NCBI GenBank assembly: GCA_025357945.1
Contig: JANYLJ010000008.1
Location: 48,684 to 112,683, forward strand
Origin: Gemmatimonadota bacterium
GTDB taxonomy: Bacteria; Gemmatimonadota; Gemmatimonadetes; Gemmatimonadales; GWC2-71-9
Direction of reading: 5' to 3'
DNA: 64,000 nt
Shown here: piece after piece, positions 11,155 through 18,719 of the stretch
Layout: every line of letters begins with the position of its first letter
Numbering within the stretch: position 1 is the stretch's first letter
Notes under the pieces: model-generated
The model's database searches: none
Told to the model about the DNA's origin: nothing
Seen by the model: the letters and a program-made list of their open reading frames with translations, nothing else
Program-made: the position numbers and the translations under genes

Positions 11155-12000
11155 GTGATCGAGGTGTTTTTTGGCGATAATCTTGACGTCCTGCCTGGCT
11201 TTGCCGCCGGCCGGTTCGACCTCATTTACATCGACCCGCCGTTCAACACGGGGAAGGTGCAGGCGCGCACCCAGCTCGCAACCGCGCGGGATCCCGACGG
11301 CGACCGCACCGGATTCCAGGGCGAGCGCTATCGGACCACTCGCCTCGCCACGCGCAGCTACCCTGACGCGTTCGACAATTACCTTGGCTTCCTCGAACCA
11401 CGCCTGCGCGAAGCACACCGATTGCTGGCTCCGACCGCCTCCCTCTTTGTCCACCTCGACTATCGCGAGGTGCACTACGCCAAGGTGTTGCTCGACCAGA
11501 TATTTGGCCGGGATTGCTTCCAGAACGAGATCATCTGGGCCTATGACTATGGTGCCCGCGCCACCAAGCGATGGTCCGCGAAGCACGACAACATTCTCTG
11601 GTACACGCGCCACCCGACCACATACACGTTTCACCTCACCGAAGTCGACCGGATCCCGTACATGGCACCAGAACTGGTTGGCCCGGAAAAGGCCGCCCGC
11701 GGCAAGACACCGACCGACACCTGGTGGCACACCATCGTGAGTCCGACGGGTCACGAGAAGACCGGCTACCCCACGCAGAAGCCGCTCGGCGTCCTCGAGC
11801 GCATCGTCAAGGTGCATTCGTCGCCGGGTATGCAGCTGGGCGACTTCTTCGCGGGAAGCGGGTCGTTCGGCGACGCCGCCGATCGCCTCGGTCGTGATGT
11901 GGTGCTGATCGACAACAATCCCGCGGCGATCGACGTCATGCGGCGTCGTTTCGCCGCCCGGGATGTTCGCCTTCCTACTCCCCTTGCCCGGCCCGCTTAA
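11155..12000 (+). CDS. Orphan site-specific DNA methyltransferase (N6-A/N4-C type)
   Basis: The protein has 281 aa from GTG 11155, 4 nt after GGAGG. Catalytic motif IV DPPF is at residues 27-30 (IYIDPPFNTG) and SAM motif I is at about 230-236 (DFFAGSGSFG), so the order IV...I places it in the beta class. The middle contains a target-recognition-like stretch (FQNEIIWAYDYGARATKRW) and HEKTGYPTQKPL. No restriction endonuclease or specificity subunit lies nearby, so it is probably a solitary methylase with a regulatory or epigenetic role; its target site cannot be read from sequence. Its TAA overlaps the ATG of the downstream PLP enzyme by one base. Confidence 0.92.
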   Translation: MIEVFFGDNLDVLPGFAAGRFDLIYIDPPFNTGKVQARTQLATARDPDGDRTGFQGERYRTTRLATRSYPDAFDNYLGFLEPRLREAHRLLAPTASLFVHLDYREVHYAKVLLDQIFGRDCFQNEIIWAYDYGARATKRWSAKHDNILWYTRHPTTYTFHLTEVDRIPYMAPELVGPEKAARGKTPTDTWWHTIVSPTGHEKTGYPTQKPLGVLERIVKVHSSPGMQLGDFFAGSGSFGDAADRLGRDVVLIDNNPAAIDVMRRRFAARDVRLPTPLARPA

Positions 12001-13169
12001 TGACTCGCATCGCCAACGCCGACACCACGCACCACCTCGCCACCCTCGCGGTACACGCGGGCCAGCGTCCGGATCCCCTGTCCGGTGCCGTGATGCCGCC
12101 GATCTACCAGACCTCGACGTACGTGCAGGATGGCCTCGGGCGGCCGCACAACGGCTACGAATACGCCCGCACACGCAATCCGACTCGCGAAGCATGGGAA
12201 GCCAACCTCGCCGCGCTCGAAGGCGGCACCGACGCCTTCGCATTCGCCTCCGGCCTCGCCGCGCTCGACACCGTCCTGAAGCTCCTCTCCTCGGGCGATC
12301 ACGTCGTCGTGGGCAACAACATCTACGGTGGCAGTCACCGCCAGATGGAACGGATCTACGAGCGGTTCGGCCTGACATTTTCGTTCGTCGACATGCGGAA
12401 CATCAAGAATGTCGAAACGGCGATCCGGCCGAACACCCGGATGCTGTTCTGCGAGACACCGTCGAACCCGATGATGTTCCTGGCCGATCTTCGCGCCCTC
12501 GGCGACCTGGCGCAGGCGCTCGGCGTGCTGCTGGTGACCGACAACACGTTCGCGACGCCCATGCTGCAACGCCCGCTCTCATTGGGCGCCGATATCGTGC
12601 TGCATTCGACCACCAAGTACCTCAACGGGCACTCGGACATGGTGGGCGGCGCGCTGATCACGACGCGCGACGACCTGGCGGAGCGGATCGGGTTCCTGCA
12701 GAACGCGGCGGGCGGCGTCCCCGGACCGTTTGACTGCTGGCTGGCGTTGCGCGGTGTGAAGACGCTGCCTCTGCGAATGCGCGCGCATTGCGACAACGCG
12801 ATGCAGATCGCGCAGTGGCTTAGCCGAAGAAAGGACGTCGTGAAGGTGTACTACCCGGGCCTCGCCGATCACCCGCAGCACGAACTCGCGACGCGGCAGA
12901 TGTCGGCGTTCGGCGGCATCATCTCGCTCGAGCTCGGCCAGGTCGATCGCGCGCGCACGGTGGTGGAAGCGACCCGGATCTTTGCGCTCGCCGAATCGCT
13001 CGGTGGCGTGGAAAGCCTGATCGGCCATCCGGTGTCGATGACCCATGCGTCCGTGCCGCAAGCGTTGCGCGACGAGATGGGCTTGACCGCCTCGCTGGTG
13101 CGATTGTCGGTGGGAATCGAAGATGTCGGGGATTTGATGGCGGACCTGGATCGCGCGTTGTCATCCTGA
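12000..13169 (+). CDS. Cystathionine gamma-synthase/lyase family PLP enzyme
   Basis: The protein has 389 aa. Fold-type I Cys/Met metabolism PLP enzyme: LAVHAGQRPDP near the start, YARTRNPT for phosphate binding from the neighbouring subunit, SGLAALDTV, DNTFATP, and PLP-lysine K206 in HSTTKYLNGHSD; SLGGVESLIGHP and VRLSVGIED complete the signature. Synthase (metB) and lyase (mccB/metC) activities cannot be separated here. The start overlaps the methylase stop, suggesting coupled translation. The last codons (TCA TCC TGA) lie inside the 138-bp palindromic element that begins at 13160, so the natural C-terminus was set by that insertion. Confidence 0.94.
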   Translation: MTRIANADTTHHLATLAVHAGQRPDPLSGAVMPPIYQTSTYVQDGLGRPHNGYEYARTRNPTREAWEANLAALEGGTDAFAFASGLAALDTVLKLLSSGDHVVVGNNIYGGSHRQMERIYERFGLTFSFVDMRNIKNVETAIRPNTRMLFCETPSNPMMFLADLRALGDLAQALGVLLVTDNTFATPMLQRPLSLGADIVLHSTTKYLNGHSDMVGGALITTRDDLAERIGFLQNAAGGVPGPFDCWLALRGVKTLPLRMRAHCDNAMQIAQWLSRRKDVVKVYYPGLADHPQHELATRQMSAFGGIISLELGQVDRARTVVEATRIFALAESLGGVESLIGHPVSMTHASVPQALRDEMGLTASLVRLSVGIEDVGDLMADLDRALSS

Positions 13170-13297
13170 GCGAAGCAATGGCGAAGCCATTGCGGAGTCG
13201 AAGGACCTCGGCTCCGCGCTCACTGACCGGCCGCCTCGCGCGGAGCCGAGGTCCTTCGACTCCGCGAACGCTTCGCGTTCGCTGCGCTCAGGATGAC
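13160..13297. repeat. 138-bp palindromic element, copy 1
   Basis: The element begins GTCATCCTGAGCG and ends CGCTCAGGATGAC, the exact reverse complement. Inside are AGTCGAAGGACCTCGGCTCC and its inverse, and each arm also folds on itself (CAATGGC-GAA-GCCATTG on the left, GCGAACG...CGTTCGC on the right). A second copy of identical length with the same ends sits at 22960-23097. It supplies the stop codon of the preceding gene. The remaining bases to 13369 show no clear promoter. Confidence 0.85.
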
Positions 13298-13369
13298 GGA
13301 GACGACGCAGGATGAAACAACGGTAACCCAACGCCGTAGAGTGACAGATCTTCAACTCGTGAGTTCTCG

Positions 13370-14395
13370 ATGATCACGCTCCCCGCGCCACGCCCGCGCG
13401 TCGCCCTGCCCGACATCGCTCCGGTGTCGTGGGAACATCCGGCCGATCGCGCGGCACTCCAGGCGCTCCGGGCACTGCCGGGGGTCGACCAGGTCATCCG
13501 CAAGATCCTGGCGATCCTGGGCGGCGAGCGCGGCATCCGCCTCCTGTTTCAGGGCAACGCCGTGCGCTGCGGGCCAACGCAGTTCCCGCGGCTCTGGGGA
13601 ATGCACCTCGAAAACTGCACCACGTTCGGCTGGGAACGCGTACCCGAGTTGTACGTCACGCAGACGCCGGTGTTCAACGCCGGAGCGTACGGCGTGGACG
13701 ATCCCTTCATCGTGATTCATTCCTCGGCATTCGAGCTGCTCGACGAAGATGAACAACGGGGCCTGCTGGCCCACGAACTCGGACACGTGATCAGCGGTCA
13801 TGCCGTGTACACCACCATCGCGGCGATCCTGGCGATGGTGTCGCTCGGGGCGCTGCCGTTCCCGCTCGAGCTGGTGGTGCTGCCGGTCCGGCTCGCCTTC
13901 CTGGAATGGTCGCGCAAGTCGGAGCTCTCGGCCGACCGCGCCGAACTGCTCGGCTCGCAGGACCTGGCGGCGTCGATGCGCATGTTCATGAAAATGGCCG
14001 GCGGCGCCAACACGGCGAACGTTCGGCCGGGCGACCTCAATCTCGAACCGTTCATGCAGCAGGCGAATGAGTACGCCACGCAGCACGATGGCTTCGACGT
14101 GATCTACAAGCTGTTGAACACGCTCGTTGTCACGCATCCGATGCACGTCGTACGCGCGGGCGCAGTGCAGCAGTGGGTCCAATCGGGCGCGTACGACCGC
14201 ATCCTCAATGGCGAATACGTCCGTCGCGGCAGCGAGGCCGATGATCGCCCGCTGCGCGATGACATGCGCGACGCCGCGGCACACTACCGGAGCGAGTTCA
14301 ACGCGTTTGCCGACCAGTTGAAGACCGCGGCGAAGCGCGCGGCCGAGCGCGCCCGCGCCGCGTTCAACGACGCCCGCACGAAAGGCGCCGCGTGA
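13370..14395 (+). CDS. M48-family zinc metallopeptidase
   Basis: The protein has 341 aa. Zinc site HELGH at residues 135-139 (LLAHELGHVISGH) with the third ligand Glu in SRKSELSADRAEL about 45 residues later, the M48 (HtpX/Ste24-like) arrangement. Two hydrophobic helices directly after the zinc helix (TIAAILAMVSLGALPFPLELVVLPV) may anchor it to the inner membrane. The C-terminal 100 residues are charged and helical. No signal peptide is seen, so the active site is probably cytoplasmic, as in membrane-protein quality control. Its end overlaps the purD start by 4 bp. Confidence 0.9.
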   Translation: MITLPAPRPRVALPDIAPVSWEHPADRAALQALRALPGVDQVIRKILAILGGERGIRLLFQGNAVRCGPTQFPRLWGMHLENCTTFGWERVPELYVTQTPVFNAGAYGVDDPFIVIHSSAFELLDEDEQRGLLAHELGHVISGHAVYTTIAAILAMVSLGALPFPLELVVLPVRLAFLEWSRKSELSADRAELLGSQDLAASMRMFMKMAGGANTANVRPGDLNLEPFMQQANEYATQHDGFDVIYKLLNTLVVTHPMHVVRAGAVQQWVQSGAYDRILNGEYVRRGSEADDRPLRDDMRDAAAHYRSEFNAFADQLKTAAKRAAERARAAFNDARTKGAA

Positions 14396-15672
14396 GGCTG
14401 CTCATCGTCGGCGGCGGCGGCCGGGAGCACGCCCTCGCCCTGGCCTTCGCCGCCGATGATCCGCACCACCAGATCTACGTTGCACCGGGAAATCCCGGCA
14501 CCGCGACCGCCGCCACCAACCTCGACATTTCGGCGGACGACATCGATCGCCTCGTTGACGCGGCGGATGCGTATGCCATCGACCTCATCGTCGTCGGTCC
14601 CGAAGTCCCGCTGGCGCTGGGCCTCGCCGACCGGCTTCGCGGCGAAGGCCGGGCGGTGTTCGGACCCGGTGCCAGTGGCGCCAGGATCGAGGCATCAAAG
14701 GCGTTCGCCAAGGAGGTGATGCAGGCGGCGGGCGTGCCGACCGCCCGGAGCGCAGTGTTCACCGACGCGGCAGCCGCGCTGCGCTACATCGATCTCGTGC
14801 CGGAACCGCTGGTGGTGAAGGCGTCGGGACTCGCAGCCGGCAAGGGCGCGATCGTGTGCAACAGCCGTGACGAGGCTCGCCAGGCGGTGAAGGCCATGCT
14901 CGCCGATCACCTGTTCGGCGACGCGGGAACGGTCGTCGTGATCGAAGCATTCCTGGCGGGAGAGGAACTCTCCGTGCTCGCGATCACCAACGGACGCGAC
15001 GTGCAGCTGCTACCGGCCGCACAGGATCACAAGCGACTCCTCGAAGGCGACCATGGCCCCAACACGGGCGGCATGGGGGCGTATTCGCCGGTCTCGATCG
15101 CAACGGCGGCCGTATTGGCGCGAATCCGCGACGAAGTGCTGCTACCCACGCTCGATGAACTGGCGCGGCGCAACGCACCGTATCGGGGTGTGCTGTACGC
15201 CGGAATCATGTTGCGCCCGGACGGCACGCCAAACGTGGTGGAGTTCAACTGCCGGCTCGGCGACCCTGAAGCGCAGGTCGTGATCCCGCTGGTTGGCCCC
15301 GGCCTGGTCGCCCTGCTCGATGCGGCCGCCCGCGGCGAGCCGCTCCCGCGCGTTGACGTGCGCGACGGCGCCGCGGTGACCACGATCCTCGCGGCAGCCG
15401 GCTATCCGGATGCGCCAGCCAGGGGTGCCGTGATCAGCATTCCCGAGGACCTCGACCCCGGTGTGACCGTCTATCACGCTGGCACCCGCCGGCGCGACGA
15501 TGGGGCGTTGGTGACCAACGGCGGCCGGGTACTCGCCGTCACCGCCGTCGCCGAGACCTTCGCAACAGCACGGGCGGCGAGCCTCGCCGCCGCGGAACGG
15601 ATCAGCTTCGACGGCAAGCAGTTCCGGCGGGATATCGGGTGGCGAGAGGCGGAGCGTGCCCGAACTTCCTGA
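14392..15672 (+). CDS. purD: Phosphoribosylamine--glycine ligase
   Basis: The protein has 426 aa and starts at GTG 14392 (RLLIVGGGGREHALA), overlapping the peptidase stop. It is an ATP-grasp enzyme: N domain with GGGGREHA, the PEVPLALGLADRL region, ATP-grasp segment VVKASGLAAGKGA, the HKRLLEGDHGPNTGGMGAYSP signature, and metal ligands in VVEFNCRLGDPEAQ. It makes glycinamide ribonucleotide in purine synthesis. Length and motifs are standard. The next gene, mutM, starts 17 bp inside its 3' end. Confidence 0.98.
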   Translation: MRLLIVGGGGREHALALAFAADDPHHQIYVAPGNPGTATAATNLDISADDIDRLVDAADAYAIDLIVVGPEVPLALGLADRLRGEGRAVFGPGASGARIEASKAFAKEVMQAAGVPTARSAVFTDAAAALRYIDLVPEPLVVKASGLAAGKGAIVCNSRDEARQAVKAMLADHLFGDAGTVVVIEAFLAGEELSVLAITNGRDVQLLPAAQDHKRLLEGDHGPNTGGMGAYSPVSIATAAVLARIRDEVLLPTLDELARRNAPYRGVLYAGIMLRPDGTPNVVEFNCRLGDPEAQVVIPLVGPGLVALLDAAARGEPLPRVDVRDGAAVTTILAAAGYPDAPARGAVISIPEDLDPGVTVYHAGTRRRDDGALVTNGGRVLAVTAVAETFATARAASLAAAERISFDGKQFRRDIGWREAERARTS

Positions 15673-16480
15673 AGTCGAAACCATCGTCCGCGAACTGCGT
15701 CCGCGGCTGGTCGGACGCCGGATCACGGCCGCCGCACTTTCGCACGACAACTTGCTCGACGGCGTCAGCAAGCGCACGCTGCTGCGCAATCTTGCCGGGC
15801 GGACCATCACCGCCGTGACCCGCCGGGCGAAGCACGCACTGATCCACACCGACACGCGCATTCTTGCGGTGCAGCCGGGGATGAGCGGTGCGCTGCTGCA
15901 CTATGATCGCGCGCTCACCGCGGCCGAACAGAAATACGCCGTGTTGCGGTGCGCGCTCGACGGCGACGGCGTGCTGATCTATCGCGACGTGCGGCGGCTC
16001 GGCACGCTCCGCTGGCTCACGCCCGCTGCCTGGAATGTCCACCAATCGCGCCTCGGGCCCGAGCCGCTCGACCCGGCGTTCACGGCGGTCCTGTTCGCCG
16101 ACCGACTCGGCCGGGCGCGTGCAGCAATCAAGAAGGTGCTGATGGATCAGGGTGTGGTAGTGGGCGTCGGCAACATCTACGCGTCGGAAGCGTTGTTCGC
16201 CGCCGGAATCGACCCATCAAAGCGGGCCGACCGGGTGCCGCGCGCCCAGCTGCTCGCGCTCCACGGCCACGTCCAGCGCATCCTGCAGGCCGCGATCGAC
16301 AGCTCGGGAACGACGTTCCGCGACTACGTCACCGGCACCGGCGGATCAGGCAACTTCCAGCTTGAGCTCCTGGTGTACGGGCGCGAAGGGGAACCGTGCA
16401 CAGTGTGCGGAACGCGATTGGCAAGCACGCACACGATCGATGCACGGGGGACGGTGTTTTGCTGGAGGTGCCAGAGATAG
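15656..16480 (+). CDS. mutM: Formamidopyrimidine-DNA glycosylase
   Basis: The protein has 274 aa from GTG 15656; the encoded PELPEVETIVREL exposes the catalytic Pro2/Glu3 after Met removal. K in RAKHALIHTD is the beta-elimination lysine, NIYASEALFAAGIDP is the H2TH region, and the C-terminal zinc finger has CTVCGTRL...CWRC with all four Cys. It removes 8-oxoguanine and FaPy lesions. It overlaps purD by 17 bp and is followed 48 bp later by a GIY-YIG nuclease, forming a small repair pair. Confidence 0.97.
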   Translation: MPELPEVETIVRELRPRLVGRRITAAALSHDNLLDGVSKRTLLRNLAGRTITAVTRRAKHALIHTDTRILAVQPGMSGALLHYDRALTAAEQKYAVLRCALDGDGVLIYRDVRRLGTLRWLTPAAWNVHQSRLGPEPLDPAFTAVLFADRLGRARAAIKKVLMDQGVVVGVGNIYASEALFAAGIDPSKRADRVPRAQLLALHGHVQRILQAAIDSSGTTFRDYVTGTGGSGNFQLELLVYGREGEPCTVCGTRLASTHTIDARGTVFCWRCQR

Positions 16481-16528
16481 GAGATTGGTCTCTCTCGTCT
16501 CTCCCTGCTTCTCGATACATTTCTCTCC

Positions 16529-17611
16529 ATGCTCGCCCTAGCGCTTCCCGCCACCGACCTCCCTGCCCTGCGCGTCCGGATTCAGCGCCTGGCGGAAGAC
16601 CGGCCAGGCACCTACCGGATGCTCGACGCCGGCGGCCGGATCCTCTATGTCGGCAAGGCGAAGGCGCTGCGCACGCGGCTGCTCAGCTACTTCCGCGCCC
16701 AATATCCCGACGACAAGCAGGCGCGCATCCTGCACGCCGCCAGCGACATCACGTTCGACTATTCGCCGAGTGAATTCGCGACGGCACTGGCGGAGCTGAA
16801 GCTGATCCGCAAGCACCGCCCGCCGTTCAACGTCGCGATGAATCGCTCGAGGCGATACGCCTTTCTCGTGCTGACCGACGAGGACGCGCCGCGCCTGGTG
16901 GCGACCGGAACTCCCGAGCGGCTGCGCGGTCGGCTGTACGGGCCCCTGCCGTCGCCGGCGCGCGCAAGTGCTGCTGCCCGAACCTTGGCCGACCTGCTCG
17001 GCCTGCGCGACTGCCGTGCGGACATGCCGATGCACTACGCCGAACAGGGTGAGTTCTTCGGCGAACCACGGCACGCGGCCTGCCCCCGCTACGACTTCAA
17101 GACCTGCCTGGGCCCCTGTGCCGGCGCGGTGCTGAAGTGGCAGTACCAGGAGCGTGTTGAGGCGGCAGCGCGCTTCTGCGAGGGACGCGAACTCCATCCG
17201 GTTGATCGTGTTGTACACGAAATGACGGCGCGCGCCGAGGCGGCCGATTTTGAAGGGGCATTGCGGTGGCGGGACAGGTTCGAAACGCTGGAGTGGCTGC
17301 TGACGGCGACGACGCGCGCGCGCGCCGCGCTCGACCTGCTGTCGTTCGTGTATCGCGACCCGGGCGCCCAGGGCGATGATCGCGTGTACCTGATCCGGTC
17401 GGGTGAGGTGCGCGCGTGCTATCCCGATCCGGTGTCACCACTGGAACGAGAAATGTTCGCGGCAGCGGTGAAGGAGGAGTGTGCCAAGCCAGTGGCGCCG
17501 CCACACCGCATCGACGCCGAACGCCTGCAGGAACGACTCCTCGTGATGTCGTGGTTTCGCGCGAAGCCGGAAGCGTGGCGGCGGACGACGCCGCTGAGCC
17601 AGTGGGAGTGA
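16529..17611 (+). CDS. GIY-YIG excinuclease, UvrC/Cho-like
   Basis: The protein has 360 aa. An N-terminal GIY-YIG nuclease domain (about 25-110: GTYRMLDAGGRILYVGKAKA, Arg in ALRTRLLSYF, Glu in SEFATALAELKLI, Asn in PPFNVAM) is followed by a UvrC-like Cys cluster (CPRYDFKTCLGPC) and a UvrB-interacting helical segment (AEAADFEGALRWRDRFETLEW). The RNase-H-like endonuclease and helix-hairpin-helix domains of full UvrC (about 600 aa) are absent, so it resembles Cho-type proteins that make only the 3' incision. The last 15 codons are duplicated 1.1 kb downstream (see 18658-18700). Confidence 0.88.
   Translation: MLALALPATDLPALRVRIQRLAEDRPGTYRMLDAGGRILYVGKAKALRTRLLSYFRAQYPDDKQARILHAASDITFDYSPSEFATALAELKLIRKHRPPFNVAMNRSRRYAFLVLTDEDAPRLVATGTPERLRGRLYGPLPSPARASAAARTLADLLGLRDCRADMPMHYAEQGEFFGEPRHAACPRYDFKTCLGPCAGAVLKWQYQERVEAAARFCEGRELHPVDRVVHEMTARAEAADFEGALRWRDRFETLEWLLTATTRARAALDLLSFVYRDPGAQGDDRVYLIRSGEVRACYPDPVSPLEREMFAAAVKEECAKPVAPPHRIDAERLQERLLVMSWFRAKPEAWRRTTPLSQWE
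17541..17583 (+). repeat. 43-bp direct repeat, copy 1 (inside the nuclease gene)
   Basis: It begins TCGTGATGTCGTGG and matches 18658-18700 at 41 of 43 positions. This copy encodes VMSWFRAKPEAWRR at the C-terminus of the GIY-YIG protein and looks native because UvrC-type proteins commonly have a similar motif there. The two copies bracket the terminator and the PEP-CTERM gene. Confidence 0.8.
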
Positions 17612-17657
17612 TACCTGGAACGGTCACTTGTCGGATTCTGGCCCGATGAACAAATCA

Positions 17658-17691
17658 AACGGGCGGGCCACCGGTTGATGGCCCGCCCGTT
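17658..17691. terminator. Strong bidirectional hairpin terminator
   Basis: A perfect 13-bp stem AACGGGCGGGCCA / TGGCCCGCCCGTT has an 8-nt loop, located 46 bp after the nuclease stop and 18 bp before the PEP-CTERM stop on the other strand. Its flanks are CAAATC on the left and TGTTAC on the right. Placement between convergent genes fits shared termination. Confidence 0.8.
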
Positions 17692-17709
17692 GTTACACCT
17701 CGAGTTCGC

Positions 17710-18399
17710 TCAACTGGCGCGGCGCTTCCGCCGGATGCCGACGAGCCCGACCAGACCGGTGGCGAGAAGCGTAAGCGACGCCGGTTCGGGGACGACGTCC
17801 ACCGCGATGGCTGAACGGGCGACTTCTGCGCCAGCGTCGTTGAGCCCGACCAGCGCGAAGGTGTATTCGCCCGGCGCGTTCGGATTAAAGGCAGCATAGG
17901 CGGGCGCCTGCGGAAGGGCCAGCGTCAGGAAGTTCATGCCGAGATTCCATGAATTCTGGCCGGTAAATCCCTTGGTAAAGCCGATATAGCCTTCGTTGGC
18001 CTGCGTATTGCCAACCGCCGGGTCGAAATCGTAGTACAGCCGGTAGCTGTACTGTGACGCGTTCGCGCCACCGATGAACCAGTCGAAGTTCCACATGGCA
18101 TAATTGGGACCGGCACCAGTGGTAACATCCAGGCCCGGAGTGGCGAAGAACGTGCCCGCGCCGTTATTGGTCAGCGCCGGATTGGTCCTACGCTGCGTGG
18201 CGGTCAGGCCGAGAAGCACGCCAAGCGTGCTGGCATTGCTGTTGGTCATCACCCAGGCGTTCGGGATGCCGGTACCTCCAAAGGTCATCGTTGGCTGGGA
18301 GCCGAAGCTGCCAGTTGGCGTGATGACTTGCGCCTGCACTGATGCAGCCGCAATCAGGGCCGCGAGAAGCATCGCAAAACCGGGGCGGAAGCGTGTCAT
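17710..18399 (-). CDS. PEP-CTERM sorting-domain exported protein
   Basis: The protein has 229 aa. Signal peptide MTRFRPGFAMLLAALIAAASVQAQ is followed by a beta-rich middle with few charges (FGGTGIPNAWVMTNSNAS, DVTTGAGPNYAMWNFDWFIG), and a C-terminal tripartite sorting tail: VPEP, a hydrophobic helix ASLTLLATGLVGLVG, and the basic end IRRKRRAS. Such tails are processed by exosortases in exopolysaccharide-producing bacteria; no exosortase gene is in this window. The middle matches no domain I recognise. The gene is monocistronic, with its own terminator and a 320-bp upstream gap, and is bracketed by 43-bp direct repeats. Confidence 0.9.
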   Translation of the reverse strand: MTRFRPGFAMLLAALIAAASVQAQVITPTGSFGSQPTMTFGGTGIPNAWVMTNSNASTLGVLLGLTATQRRTNPALTNNGAGTFFATPGLDVTTGAGPNYAMWNFDWFIGGANASQYSYRLYYDFDPAVGNTQANEGYIGFTKGFTGQNSWNLGMNFLTLALPQAPAYAAFNPNAPGEYTFALVGLNDAGAEVARSAIAVDVVPEPASLTLLATGLVGLVGIRRKRRAS

Positions 18400-18657
18400 G
18401 CTGGAGCTCCTTGGTGATGAATACGACCCTGCAGGACGAGCAGACGAGTACGCTTCGCATCGACTGCAATTATCGATCCGGGAACCAACGTGAAGGCGCT
18501 GGGCTGCGCCATGGCCATATCAGCTTACGTCGCATTGACTTGTATCGTGATCGGCGGAGTCGCGCAAATCGTCGATCACGCCGTCGGTTTTGGCAACCAG
18601 CCCACAGTATTGTTGCATCACACCGCCAATGTCGCCCGCAATCGCACCAACAATTCT

Positions 18658-18700
18658 TCGTGATGTCGTGGGTTCGCGCGAAGCCGGAAGGGTGGCGGCG
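18658..18700 (+). repeat. 43-bp direct repeat, copy 2 (intergenic)
   Basis: It matches 41 of 43 bases of 17541-17583 in the same orientation and lies 20 bp before the stop of the glycosidase-like gene. It is not part of a coding region here. The 320-bp gap 18400-18719 otherwise shows no gene; it must hold the promoter of the PEP-CTERM gene, but no convincing -10/-35 pair was found. Confidence 0.8.
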
Positions 18701-18719
18701 AGGAGTGAATCTCGCCCTC

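Noticed and set aside
17710..18399. Mobile transposon carrying the PEP-CTERM gene
   Set aside because: No transposase and no inverted repeats; only direct repeats, reported separately.
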